Notes under the pieces: model-generated | Told to the model about the DNA's origin: nothing | What the model saw: the letters and a program-made list of their open reading frames with translations, nothing else | The model's database searches: none | Shown: positions 25,844 through 34,732 of the stretch, in pieces | How positions within the stretch are numbered: position 1 is the stretch's first letter | Layout of the letters: the number at the start of each line of letters is the position of its first letter | Made by a program: the position numbers and the translations under genes | Assembly (NCBI GenBank): GCA_023662905.1 | Contig: JAMPIJ010000002.1 | Coordinates: forward strand, 59,004 to 123,003 | Reading direction: 5' to 3' | DNA length: 64,000 nucleotides | Source of the DNA: Fusobacterium sp. | GTDB taxonomy: Bacteria; Cyanobacteriota; Vampirovibrionia; Gastranaerophilales; Gastranaerophilaceae

Positions 25844-27541
25844 TTAAGCTTCGAATAGTTTTCTTAAACGTCGGGTTAAATCCAGTTCATCCAACTCATC
25901 AGTTATGCGGTTCAAATCAATTGCCGACTGGTAATAGTTTGCCGCGTCGTTTGTGAAGCCCATCGCCTCACTTGCGCGCGCCGCGTTGTAATAAGCCAAT
26001 GTATAGTTAGGATTTAGCGAAATTGCTTCTTCAAAATAATCAAGAGCCTCTTCCGCATCACCCAATCCGTCAAGATAAATTGTTCCAAGATTGTTATATG
26101 AACAGGAATTTTCAGGGTTCAACTCAATCGACTTGTGGAACGACACGAGTGCTTCTTCCACGTAATCCTTTTCCCACAATGCAACGCCCGCTTTTGAATA
26201 CCCGCGATAATCCTGCGTATCAAGAAGAATCGCGTCACAGTAGATTTTAATTGCGCTATCTAAGTCATATTGCGACAAGTACAAATCACCAAGCGCAATC
26301 ACAAGGTCATAATTCGTCGGATCAAGAATAATTCCTGCCTGATAAGTCGACAAAGCCGCTTCAATGTTCTCTTTAACATCAGCGTATAAAGCGCCCAACG
26401 CCTGACAAACAATAGAAGTCCATTCGTTGTCCGGATTAAGCGCAATCGCTTTCTGGTAATGCTCAATCGCATCGTCATAAAGTTCTGCTTTTGCATAAGA
26501 ATACGCAAGAGAATTGTTATAGAACGGATTTTCAGGCGATTCATCACACGCAAGTTTAAACGCACTGATAGAATTCAACCTGTCCTCTTTGCGCAAATAG
26601 AGATGCCCGAGTTCATAGTAAATCTGGCCTCTGTTTGCTTCATCAACATTCAAAAGTTTTTCATAGCAATCAATTGCTTCATCAACCGCTTCAGGGTAAT
26701 AAGTTTGAAGAATTGTCGCGAGTTTAACTAACGGCTCACGCGCCATAGGATTAGCCTGCAAAACAGTTCTGTAACATTCAACCGCAGAATCCGTGTCTTT
26801 ATTTTTAAGCGCTAAATCTCCGATCTTTTCATAGAAAAGTTCGTCATGCTTAGTTTTTTGAACACCCTCACGGTAGAAATTCTGCGCTGTCGGGTACCAT
26901 TTAAAATGCTCACAAATTTTACCGAGCATGTCATAACCCCAGACAGAACAATCGTCAACCATATTTTTATAAAGCATGTTCAAAGACGCCTTGTCCCATG
27001 CCAGCATGACACTTCCTGACAAGAAATAGTACAAGAAATTCCAATAGTCACCAAATTTAGCGTCAGATGCGGTTATTTTTTGCAAAATAGCCTGCGAAAG
27101 CACAAGCCTCGGACGTGCAGAAGTAAGACGTGAAGCACGAATTGCCTCTTTAAATTCAGCCTCAGCCCCCTCATAATCCTGAGCAAGACGCATAAAAAAT
27201 CCGGTATAAAGATGCGCATTCATATCATCTGGAGCAAGAGATACAGCGACTTTACACTGTTCAATGGCCGTTTCAAGCCCAATTTGCCCCTGTTCCCACA
27301 TCAAGCTTGCAAGCCTGTAGTAAGTTTCAGGAAGCATAGGATCATATTTAACCGCAGAAATATAATTAGAAATTGCCTCCTGCAGGTCAGAATTATGTTG
27401 TCCTAATAAATATTTTTCATGATAATTTCGGGCTTTTTCCAGCGACTCAAGCGCCATCATACTACGCTCACCGGCTGTGATATCATTAACCAAAACTTGT
27501 TCTGCCATTTCACGCTCCAAAAACATGCGACTTCTATTCAA
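25844..27541 (-). CDS. Tetratricopeptide-repeat protein
   Basis: A 565-residue protein made almost wholly of TPR units (about 12), for example AIEHYQKAIALNPDNEW and ALSTYQAGIILDPTNYD. No signal peptide is seen, so it is probably a cytoplasmic scaffold. Residues 150-230 break the repeat pattern with a more hydrophobic stretch (YWNFLYYFLSGSVMLAW). The second TPR protein (51796-53388) shares the same layout and a similar last 60 residues, so the two are paralogues. Partners are unknown. Confidence 0.85.
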   Translation of the reverse strand: MNRSRMFLEREMAEQVLVNDITAGERSMMALESLEKARNYHEKYLLGQHNSDLQEAISNYISAVKYDPMLPETYYRLASLMWEQGQIGLETAIEQCKVAVSLAPDDMNAHLYTGFFMRLAQDYEGAEAEFKEAIRASRLTSARPRLVLSQAILQKITASDAKFGDYWNFLYYFLSGSVMLAWDKASLNMLYKNMVDDCSVWGYDMLGKICEHFKWYPTAQNFYREGVQKTKHDELFYEKIGDLALKNKDTDSAVECYRTVLQANPMAREPLVKLATILQTYYPEAVDEAIDCYEKLLNVDEANRGQIYYELGHLYLRKEDRLNSISAFKLACDESPENPFYNNSLAYSYAKAELYDDAIEHYQKAIALNPDNEWTSIVCQALGALYADVKENIEAALSTYQAGIILDPTNYDLVIALGDLYLSQYDLDSAIKIYCDAILLDTQDYRGYSKAGVALWEKDYVEEALVSFHKSIELNPENSCSYNNLGTIYLDGLGDAEEALDYFEEAISLNPNYTLAYYNAARASEAMGFTNDAANYYQSAIDLNRITDELDELDLTRRLRKLFEA

Positions 27542-27619
27542 AACGACATTAAAGATTATAACTTTAACAAATCTTCAAAAATCTCCACCATTTGATGTAA
27601 TTTGTATTAAAATAAATTT

Positions 27620-28672
27620 ATGAACAATAGAGAAAAAATAGCAGTAGTAGCACTAAGCGGCGGTTTGGACAGTTCTGTCACTGCGCTTTTATTAAAACAA
27701 GATGGCTACAAAGTAATCGGGCTTACAGGTAAAATGTTTGAATCACCTGCCGCAGAAACGATTATCCAGAACGCAAAAAACGTAGCCGATAACCTTGGGA
27801 TAGAACACTATGTTTACGACGCAAGCAAAATATTCAAAAGAGAAGTCATGGACAATTTTCTTGAATGCTACCGCTCAGGCAAGACCCCGAACCCGTGTAT
27901 TTTATGCAACAAATTTATCAAATGGGGCGAACTTTTTGAGTTTGCGATAAACGAGCTTAAGGCGGATATTTTCGCGACAGGTCACTACGCAAACATTATC
28001 GAAAAGGATGGAGTTTATAAACTCTATCCTGCAAACGACGAACACAAAGACCAACTCTATTTTCTTTACAGACTTGGCCAAAACGTGCTTTCCAGAACGC
28101 GTTTTCCGCTCTCAAAATACAAAAAAAGCGAAGTCAGAGAGATTGCACAAAAATACAATCTCCCGTCAAAATCTTCCAAAGAAAGTCAGGACATCTGCTT
28201 TATCCAAAAGCCAATGACTACAAAAAAATATTTACTTGAACACCTGCCAGAGCGCAAAGGTGATTTTATTGAACTTGAAACGGGCAAAAAACTCGGCGAA
28301 CACACCGGCCATTTTCAATACACAATCGGTCAGCGAAAAGGTATCGGAATCGCCCACCCACACCCGCTCTACGTTATTGATACAGACGCAGAAAAAAATA
28401 TTGTTTACGTCGGCAGGGAAGAATTAAGCCATAAACGCGCAGTTCAAGCGACAGATATAAATTTAAGTTTTCCGCTAGATGAAACAGAATTCGACGCTAT
28501 GGTAAAAATCCGTTATAACATGCCGGCACAAAAAGCTAGAGTGAATATAGAAAACGGCACAATAAGTGCCGCTTTCTACGAAGATGTTAATTCAGTTACC
28601 GCTGGCCAAAGCCTTGTCATGTATGATGAAACCGAGGGCTTCCTAATCGGCGGCGGAACGATTACCGCTTAA
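27620..28672 (+). CDS. mnmA: tRNA-specific 2-thiouridylase MnmA
   Basis: A 350-residue ATP-dependent enzyme that thiolates U34 of Lys, Glu and Gln tRNAs. The PP-loop is SGGLDSS at residues 13-19. The two catalytic cysteines are in PNPCILCNKFIKWG (Cys96) and SQDICFI near residue 198. The last 11 bp overlap the end of convergent pilin 4 on the other strand, with no terminator between. Confidence 0.95.
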   Translation: MNNREKIAVVALSGGLDSSVTALLLKQDGYKVIGLTGKMFESPAAETIIQNAKNVADNLGIEHYVYDASKIFKREVMDNFLECYRSGKTPNPCILCNKFIKWGELFEFAINELKADIFATGHYANIIEKDGVYKLYPANDEHKDQLYFLYRLGQNVLSRTRFPLSKYKKSEVREIAQKYNLPSKSSKESQDICFIQKPMTTKKYLLEHLPERKGDFIELETGKKLGEHTGHFQYTIGQRKGIGIAHPHPLYVIDTDAEKNIVYVGREELSHKRAVQATDINLSFPLDETEFDAMVKIRYNMPAQKARVNIENGTISAAFYEDVNSVTAGQSLVMYDETEGFLIGGGTITA

Positions 28673-29659
28673 CACATTGGACATGATAGGTATCATTTTT
28701 TGGAACAGAGTATTTCATCCCTCCCGTTGGACCAAAAATCCACGCATTAGTACTATTTTCAGAGGTTGAAGACCAACTTCCAAAAACAGTATTCCAATCA
28801 AACAAATTTTTGCTATAAAACATTGACAACATCTCTTCAATATTCGGCAATCTGTATTCCGTATCAAGCTTAGAACATTCTTTTGACGCCTGAGATTGAG
28901 AATATGTTGCATCAAGCATGCGTATAGGTTGTGGAATTACAACATTTGTATCACTAGAATATATAGCAGAAATAACGCCGATATCTTTGCCAACAGTATT
29001 TGGCCCCTTTGCACCATTCAAGTCAAACACAAAATGAGCGCACATCTGTGGTTTCATATAAAGCCCTGGCACTCCTGAGTTTGAAGTTCCATTCCAAAAC
29101 ATACTCTCTGAAGTACAATTAGGGTTGTAAAAAGTAAGTATTGATTCACCGTTAATTGTTTCAAACGCCGCAGCATTGGTATCATAAATGGTAAATCCTA
29201 ATTCTCCATTTGCAGGAATAGCGGGGTTCAAATCAGTCATTTTTCTCGGTAAATTCATCTGACTGCCACCAATCGTTGTTATTTTACTTGCAAACCCGCA
29301 ATCAAAGATATTATCTTTATCGCAAATATTATTAATCTTCAGGACTTTCGCCAAACCTCCAGTGATAAAAGTTTCAGCGACATTATCGTTTACGGAACTT
29401 GAACCTCCAGCACTGACCGTTTCATAGGTTCCATAACCGTTCAACGCCGGCATTAGGGCGATTGCCTGACTGAAACGTGCATAAAGCGCTTTACGCTGAG
29501 TATTCCACGTCCGCTCGTTAATGTTTCCAGTCAAAGACGGAAGCGTAATCGCGGCGACTACACCAATAATTGTTAGAGATAAGAGTATCTCCGCCATTGT
29601 AAAGGCGGTTAAGAGACGCCCCCCCCCCCTGATAATGTTTGCATAATTTTGTTTTTCAT
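28662..29659 (-). CDS. Pilin-like protein 4, out of frame at its G run (phase OFF)
   Basis: From the ATG with a strong ribosome site (29657-29659, AAAGGAAGGATTATT) the leader reads MKNKIMQTLS, four Gly, then VS and a stop, because the G run is 11 long. With 12 G it would read GGGGRLLTA before FTMAEILL. The pilin frame is open further upstream to an ATG at 29693, but that start has no ribosome site and lies upstream of the expected transcript start. The body is intact (FDLNGAKGPNTVGKDIGV, YRLPNIEEMLSMFYSK, end YHVQCVKR) and is the closest relative of pilin 3. Confidence 0.8.
29619..29629 (-). repeat. Poly-G tract (11 G) in the pilin 4 leader, out of frame
   Basis: Eleven C on the plus strand. 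One extra G would match the 12-G ON state seen in pilins 1 and 2. Confidence 0.85.
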
Positions 29660-29681
29660 AATAATCCTTCCTTTCAATTTT

Positions 29682-29710
29682 ATTATGTAGCATGTTTCTA
29701 AATTAGTCAA
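29682..29710 (-). promoter_or_regulatory. Conserved pilin-family promoter (pilin 4)
   Basis: On the minus strand TTGACT (29705-29710), 17-bp spacer, CATAAT (29682-29687). The promoter and spacer are almost identical to those of pilin 2. Confidence 0.7.
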
Positions 29711-29721
29711 GACCGGTAACT

Positions 29722-30657
29722 TTATACATTACCGGTTGAACTGTTTCTATCATCTTCAAGCTGTCGGATAGTACGCATATCAACATGTGAATCTTCTGTG
29801 TAGGCGTTCATCGTCACAGGCGTATCGATTTCAACGTTAACATCTGCGTCAACCATTTCAATATCTTCTTTTGGAAACTCTTTAGTTTTTCCGTCTTCCA
29901 TCTTAACCGCAACGGTTCCATTGAGGAATTGCAAGAAACAAACCTTACCCAACCCGTCAGGCGTCATAACAGAAGAACCAACAGGCGGCATGCCTTTCGC
30001 AACTTCAATATAATTTGAGTATTCATAAGTCAAACAGCACAAAAGACGACCGCAGGTTCCAGAAATTTTCCCTGGAGTAATCGGCATGCCCTGATCTTTT
30101 GCGTATTTAATATTAATTGCGTCAAATTTTCTCAAGAAACTTGAACAGCAGAAAGGTTTTCCGCAAACTCCCATACCGTCAAGAATTGAGGTTTCGTCAC
30201 GAACTCCGATGTGACGCAGGTCAATTCTAACACGCGTAAACACCTGAGTTAAATCTTTCAGCAACGCGCGAAAATCAACTCTTTCAGGCGCAGTATAGTA
30301 AAACGTAATCTTACGGCGGTCAAATGTTATCCGGCATTGAACAAGATTCATAGAAAGACGATGTTGCTTAACAAGCGCCTGACATTTAAAGAATGACGTT
30401 ACTTCATCTTTTTTAATTTCTTCAAGCACCTGCAAATCGCGTTGTGACATTACTCTTATAACCTGAAGTGGCTCAGGCATTTTTTTGCTTTCTTCCCAAA
30501 CTTTTGCAACTTTAGGACAAACAGCAACAGCCTTTAAAGCCTCTTCACCTTTTTCAGTGCGAACAAGCACCATCTGCCCGTCTTCAAGATTAACGGACTC
30601 CGGCACACTTAGCGGATAAAGGGTATTTTTCAGGTAAAGAGTTGCGAATTTAAACAT
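29722..30657 (-). CDS. PSP1-domain protein (YaaT/RicT-like)
   Basis: A 311-residue protein with the PSP1 domain in its middle. The typical cysteine motifs CGKPFCCSSFL and CGRLLCCLTYE near residues 161-220 are present. In Bacillus the homologue RicT joins a complex with iron-sulfur clusters that affects RNA processing. RHIGVRDETSILDGMGVCG is a family signature. It overlaps gpsA by 8 bp. Confidence 0.87.
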   Translation of the reverse strand: MFKFATLYLKNTLYPLSVPESVNLEDGQMVLVRTEKGEEALKAVAVCPKVAKVWEESKKMPEPLQVIRVMSQRDLQVLEEIKKDEVTSFFKCQALVKQHRLSMNLVQCRITFDRRKITFYYTAPERVDFRALLKDLTQVFTRVRIDLRHIGVRDETSILDGMGVCGKPFCCSSFLRKFDAINIKYAKDQGMPITPGKISGTCGRLLCCLTYEYSNYIEVAKGMPPVGSSVMTPDGLGKVCFLQFLNGTVAVKMEDGKTKEFPKEDIEMVDADVNVEIDTPVTMNAYTEDSHVDMRTIRQLEDDRNSSTGNV

Positions 30658-31651
30658 ATCTTTCTTCTTCTTTCAACTTTCTGTTCATAAGTTTTGCAAG
30701 TAATTGTTCAGGCGTGATATCCGTGTAAACAGCTTCGTAGATAGCGTTAGAAACCGGCGCGTCAATCTCAAGTTTTTTAGCAAGTTCACATATAGCACGT
30801 GAAGTTTTAACGCCCTCAGCAACAGAGCCGAGTTCAGCCAAGATATCATCAATTTTCTTACCGCGTGCAAGCATAGCGCCGACAGTGTAGTTTCTAGACA
30901 TTGGGCTTGAACAAGTTGCGATTAAGTCACCCATGCCTGAAAGCCCGTATAATGTTGACGGGTTTGCCCCCAAACGAATACTTACACGAACGATTTCGGC
31001 CATACCACGGGTTAAAAGAGTTCCTGTGCAGTTGTCGCCCAAGCCCATAGTTTTTGCAAAACCAGATGCGATTGCGATAACGTTTTTCAAGCTTCCGCCA
31101 AGTTCTACACCGATTACGTCAGTGTTTGTATAAAGCCTGAATTTATTCGGAACTGTGCAGGCTTTTTGTACGATTTCAGCAGTTTCAAGGTCTTCACACG
31201 CAACAGACGCGGCAGTTGGTTTACCTTGCAAAACTTCTTTTGCAAGCGTTGGGCCGGAGAGCGTAACCAATTTTTGCTCAGGAAGCACATCTTTAATAAC
31301 TTCTGACATTCTTTTCAATGACGGAAGTTCAATACCTTTTGACGCGTTAACCAAAATTTGTTCGGACTTAATTCCGGCTTTTTTCAACTGTTCACAAACA
31401 TCACGGGTACCGGAAGTCGCAACAACAGAGAGAATAATTTCCGCGCCATTAATTGCACTTGCAAGGTCAGATGTGATTTCAATCTTGTTATCAAGCTGAA
31501 CCTCTAACGGTTTCGCGCAATGTTTATTTTTAATAAGGTCTTCGGTTAAATCCTGAGCGCGTCCCCAAACAGTAATTTCATCAAAATTATCTGTCAACAA
31601 CCACGCTAATGTTAACCCCCAGCAACCTGCTCCCAAGACTGTTAATTTCAT
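30650..31651 (-). CDS. gpsA: Glycerol-3-phosphate dehydrogenase [NAD(P)+]
   Basis: A 333-residue oxidoreductase supplying glycerol 3-phosphate for phospholipids. The dinucleotide fold opens LTVLGAGCWGLTLAW, and GVELGGSLKNVIAIASG near residues 185-200 holds the catalytic lysine. GLSGMGDLIATCSS is the substrate-side signature. The ATG at 31649-31651 has a GAGG ribosome site; a GTG one codon upstream overlaps the murQ stop. Confidence 0.94.
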   Translation of the reverse strand: MKLTVLGAGCWGLTLAWLLTDNFDEITVWGRAQDLTEDLIKNKHCAKPLEVQLDNKIEITSDLASAINGAEIILSVVATSGTRDVCEQLKKAGIKSEQILVNASKGIELPSLKRMSEVIKDVLPEQKLVTLSGPTLAKEVLQGKPTAASVACEDLETAEIVQKACTVPNKFRLYTNTDVIGVELGGSLKNVIAIASGFAKTMGLGDNCTGTLLTRGMAEIVRVSIRLGANPSTLYGLSGMGDLIATCSSPMSRNYTVGAMLARGKKIDDILAELGSVAEGVKTSRAICELAKKLEIDAPVSNAIYEAVYTDITPEQLLAKLMNRKLKEEERYV

Positions 31652-31653
31652 CA

Positions 31654-32547
31654 CTATACCTCAATCTTCTTTTTTAATACTTTTCTCAATACACCGCAAG
31701 AATGTTTCAATTCCAACCTTGCGTCCTCTTTATCAATTGATTTCAGGATAGAAACAATTGATGTTTTAATCTCCCAGTTCGTATCCAACAAGGATTCTAA
31801 AGCTTTACTATAACTCACATCCGCGATATTTGCAACTATTCTGATTGCGCGATCTTTAAGTTTTTCATTCGACGCTTTCAAATCAATCATAAAGTTTTCA
31901 TAAGTCTTACCAATTTTTATCATTGACGCAGTTGTAAGCATATTCAAAATCATTTTTTGCGCAGTGCCTGCTTTTAGACGGCTTGAACCCGCGATAACCT
32001 CAGGCCCAACTTCTGCACAGATAACAATGCCTGCCTCCTGCGCAATTTTACCTTTCGGGTTGCAGGTAACAGCAATTGTTTTGACGCCTTTTTCCTCTGC
32101 GCATTTGAGAACACCCAAAAGATATTTCGGGTTTCCGCTTGCAGAAATAACGACGGCAACATCTTCTTTGTCAAGAATTTCGGCATCCATAACGCCGGCT
32201 TCAAAATCATCTTCCGCGCCCTCAACAGCATTTCTGAGTGCGACATCGCCGCCTGCGATAATCCCTTGAACCATAGTGGATTCAACACTGAAAGTCGGCG
32301 GGCATTCGGATGCGTCAAGTACGCCTAAGCGTCCTGAGGTTCCAGCGCCAAAATAGAATAATCTTCCGCCGCGCAAGAATTGTTTTGAAATCAAATCAAC
32401 GGCATCAGCAATTTGTTCTGCAGCCTCTTCAACCGCCAGCGCAACCTGCTTGTCCTCGTCATTAATTTTTTTCACGATTTCCAGTGTCGTCAGCAAATCA
32501 ATATCTATAGTGTTTTGATTTCTGCTTTCAGTGATGATTTCACTCAT
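31654..32547 (-). CDS. murQ: N-acetylmuramic acid 6-phosphate etherase
   Basis: A 297-residue SIS-domain enzyme cleaving the lactyl ether of MurNAc 6-phosphate in peptidoglycan recycling. FGAGTSGRLGVLDASECPPTF near residues 68-88 is the family signature and contains the catalytic glutamate. AGSSRLKAGTAQKMILNMLTT is also diagnostic. No MurNAc transporter or kinase gene is adjacent. Confidence 0.93.
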   Translation of the reverse strand: MSEIITESRNQNTIDIDLLTTLEIVKKINDEDKQVALAVEEAAEQIADAVDLISKQFLRGGRLFYFGAGTSGRLGVLDASECPPTFSVESTMVQGIIAGGDVALRNAVEGAEDDFEAGVMDAEILDKEDVAVVISASGNPKYLLGVLKCAEEKGVKTIAVTCNPKGKIAQEAGIVICAEVGPEVIAGSSRLKAGTAQKMILNMLTTASMIKIGKTYENFMIDLKASNEKLKDRAIRIVANIADVSYSKALESLLDTNWEIKTSIVSILKSIDKEDARLELKHSCGVLRKVLKKKIEV

Positions 32548-32557
32548 AAGCTATTCC

Positions 32558-33019
32558 TTATAATGTTTTAAGTAAATTAGCCATTTCAATAGCTGTTTTA
32601 GCTGCGTCAGAACCTTTGTTACCAGCTTTTGTACCTGCACGTTCGATTGCCTGTTCAATGCTGTCAGTTGTAAGAACACCAAAGATTACAGGAACACCCG
32701 TTTGCAAGCTTACAGACGCAACGCCTTTTGAAACTTCTGCGCTCACATAATCAAAGTGAGGAGTTGAACCTTTAATAACAGCTCCAAGCGTAATTACCGC
32801 CTGATATTTTGCAGATTTTGCAACTTTCAAAGCAACAACAGGAATTTCAAACGCCCCCGGAACTTTTACGACATCAATATTTTCTTCTTTTACACCGTGA
32901 CGTTTAAGTTCATCAATCGCGCCCTCTAAAAGCTTTGAGCCGATAAAATCGTTAAATCTTGCAATAATAATACAAAACTTTTGATCCCCCGCAACTAACT
33001 GCCCTTCATATATCTTCAT
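32558..33019 (-). CDS. ribH: 6,7-dimethyl-8-ribityllumazine synthase
   Basis: A 153-residue enzyme of riboflavin synthesis. [19 protein letters not shown] near the start, [11 protein letters not shown] near residues 53-63, and [14 protein letters not shown] near 78-91 (with the catalytic histidine) define the family. It stands without other rib genes and no FMN riboswitch is visible upstream. Confidence 0.95.
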   Translation of the reverse strand: MKIYEGQLVAGDQKFCIIIARFNDFIGSKLLEGAIDELKRHGVKEENIDVVKVPGAFEIPVVALKVAKSAKYQAVITLGAVIKGSTPHFDYVSAEVSKGVASVSLQTGVPVIFGVLTTDSIEQAIERAGTKAGNKGSDAAKTAIEMANLLKTL

Positions 33020-33061
33020 ACATATCTCCTATCTCTTAGGATAATAATAGCGCATATCAAG

Positions 33062-33766
33062 TTATTTTACAATAAGCGGTGCAAAAATCTTATAATAAAT
33101 ATACAAAGAAGCGACCACGAGCAAGAAACCACTTGCCTTTAGGAGGAAATCCGATACCGCATAAAAGTTCTTCATAGTCTTAACTTTTGAAGTCAAAACA
33201 CCTGCAATAATCAAGATTAACCCTTGCCCAAGCGCAAACAGGAAGAGCATTATAACGGCATTCACAACATTTGCATTCAAAGATGCAAAGGCCATAATTC
33301 CGGCCAAAATCGGAGTAGAACACGGGGTTCCCGCAAGCGCAAACATTCCGCCAAGCAAAATCGGATAAACATACTGGTTCATCCCGTCGCCTTTTGGCAT
33401 TTCCTTGACAAGCATCGGGAGTTCAAAATCAAGAACTCCCAATAGTTTCAAGCCCATCACAAGAATAATTCCGGCCAAAATCAAGCCGAAATATCCACCG
33501 GAAAATGAGGCAAAAACTTTACCCGTAAGCGCGCATATTATACCAATGACAGTAAAAACTATTGCTGTGCCTAAAACAAACATCAGCATTTGCAATAATG
33601 TTTTTGACGGTTTAGATTCACCGTAGCCGCCAACATACCCGACTATTATCGGAAGCATTGCCAGCGAACACGGCGAAATTGACGCTACCAATCCACCGAA
33701 AAACGATAAAGCAAACAATATAATAAGACTATTTTCACCTGCGAATAAATTTGCCAAATTTTCCAT
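33062..33766 (-). CDS. CcdA/DsbD-type membrane thiol transporter
   Basis: A 234-residue protein with six hydrophobic helices. Cysteines in SISPCSLAMLP near residue 32 and GTPCSTPIL near 147 are the redox pair that carries electrons across the membrane. It overlaps the thioredoxin-like gene by one base, so the pair probably acts together in extracytoplasmic disulfide reduction. The disulfide-rich pilin proteins are possible clients, by inference. Confidence 0.87.
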   Translation of the reverse strand: MENLANLFAGENSLIILFALSFFGGLVASISPCSLAMLPIIVGYVGGYGESKPSKTLLQMLMFVLGTAIVFTVIGIICALTGKVFASFSGGYFGLILAGIILVMGLKLLGVLDFELPMLVKEMPKGDGMNQYVYPILLGGMFALAGTPCSTPILAGIMAFASLNANVVNAVIMLFLFALGQGLILIIAGVLTSKVKTMKNFYAVSDFLLKASGFLLVVASLYIYYKIFAPLIVK

Positions 33767-34164
33767 TATTGTTTCAATCCCTCATCTAAATACTTAACAA
33801 GTTCTTCTTTTGGAATAGAACCTTCAACACGTGCGATTTGCTGCCCATTACTGTTCAAAAACACCATAGTCGGAACCAATTTCACATTATAACGTCTAAT
33901 CTGTTCCTTAACCTGCGGACTAGATTGGTTAACAGAAATCTCAACGAACTCAACTTTATCCTGATACTGCGGTTGAACCTGATGAAGAATTTCAGCCATA
34001 TGCTGACAGTCAGAACACATAGGTGAAGAAAATTTAATCATCTGCGGCATGCCAGTAGCGGCAACCGCGACTTCAGACGGCGCCGGCTGGTTTGCGTTTA
34101 AAAGTGCATACGCAATGACAGGAAGCGCAAAAATCATACATACTATTAATAGAGTTTTTTTCAT
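33766..34164 (-). CDS. Secreted or membrane-anchored thioredoxin-like protein
   Basis: A 132-residue protein from the ATG with the AAAGGAGATTTGCT ribosome site. An N-terminal signal/anchor helix (LLIVCMIFALPVIAYALL) precedes a thioredoxin fold with active site CSDC (in SSPMCSDCQHM) and the cis-proline in KLVPTMVFLN. It would receive electrons from the CcdA-like protein encoded next to it. Confidence 0.87.
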   Translation of the reverse strand: MKKTLLIVCMIFALPVIAYALLNANQPAPSEVAVAATGMPQMIKFSSPMCSDCQHMAEILHQVQPQYQDKVEFVEISVNQSSPQVKEQIRRYNVKLVPTMVFLNSNGQQIARVEGSIPKEELVKYLDEGLKQ

Positions 34165-34255
34165 AGCAAATCTCCTTTTGCATATATGATTATACAATAA
34201 ACAGATTTATGTAATAGCCAATCAACCCCCACCCTCCGGCTATACTTTAAAGCGC

Positions 34256-34282
34256 AAAAAAAAGCCATTCTATAGAACGGCT
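34256..34282 (-). terminator. Rho-independent terminator of the structured RNA
   Basis: Minus-strand hairpin AGCCGTTCTATAGAATGGCT (one G-U pair) followed by eight or more T. Confidence 0.75.
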
Positions 34283-34499
34283 ACCAGACTTGGGGAGGGG
34301 ATACGGGAATCCCGTATCCGTCCCTAAGCTTTTCGACGAATTATTTCTCAACTTTAACGCGCGATCAAAATCTCATCTATTTACAGGAGGGCAAACTTTA
34401 ATCTAACCGCATCACACTGAACATGCCAAAACCATTGTAAAATCAGCATTCTTTAAACTCCCTATTTTCAATAGTTTCCAATTTTGCACATCTCCCCAA
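34256..34499 (-). ncRNA. Probable structured small RNA (6S-like overall shape)
   Basis: No gene fills this stretch. On the minus strand the 5' end (UUGGGGAG, 34492-34499) pairs perfectly with CUCCCCAA (34290-34297), closing a region of about 210 nt. Inside are a hairpin of GGATACGG/CCGTATCC (34299-34319) and AAACTATT/AATAG-GG-AGTTT near the 5' end. A promoter-like TTAACA-17 bp-TATGAG lies just upstream and a terminator just downstream. The closed-end topology is like 6S RNA, but I cannot match a conserved sequence, so identity is open. Confidence 0.5.
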
Positions 34500-34504
34500 A
34501 CCCG

Positions 34505-34533
34505 CTCATATCAATAGTTTAACATATTGTTAA
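34505..34533 (-). promoter_or_regulatory. Candidate promoter of the structured RNA
   Basis: On the minus strand TTAACA (34528-34533), 17-bp spacer, TATGAG (34505-34510). Predicted transcription start is near 34498, exactly at the closing stem of the RNA. Confidence 0.5.
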
Positions 34534-34593
34534 AAAACATTAATTTTAATAGAGTGTTATATTGACTATAAATATTGACGTTGTATGATTAAT

Positions 34594-34732
34594 TAACATG
34601 GTATAATTTAACTTGGGTTAGTTGTGCCTATTTTGTCCGAGAAGTTTTCGCGCAAAAGCGCGAACGGAAGATAAAGCAGAATAAAAAGAAATTTTTATAT
34701 ATAGATAGTAAGTAGATAGACGAGGTGAATTA
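34594..34732 (+). promoter_or_regulatory. rpoB promoter and 5' leader
   Basis: An extended -10 (TGGTATAAT, box at 34602-34607) gives a leader of about 120 nt. A strong hairpin TTCGCGC-AAAA-GCGCGAA lies near 34648-34668. The ribosome site is GAGGTGAATTA before the ATG at 34733. No ribosomal L10/L12 genes precede rpoB, so this gene group has its own promoter. Confidence 0.55.

Noticed and set aside
34256..34499. Firm identification of the structured RNA as 6S, SRP or tmRNA
   Set aside because: No conserved sequence signature of SRP RNA, RNase P or tmRNA is visible, and 6S likeness rests only on overall pairing.
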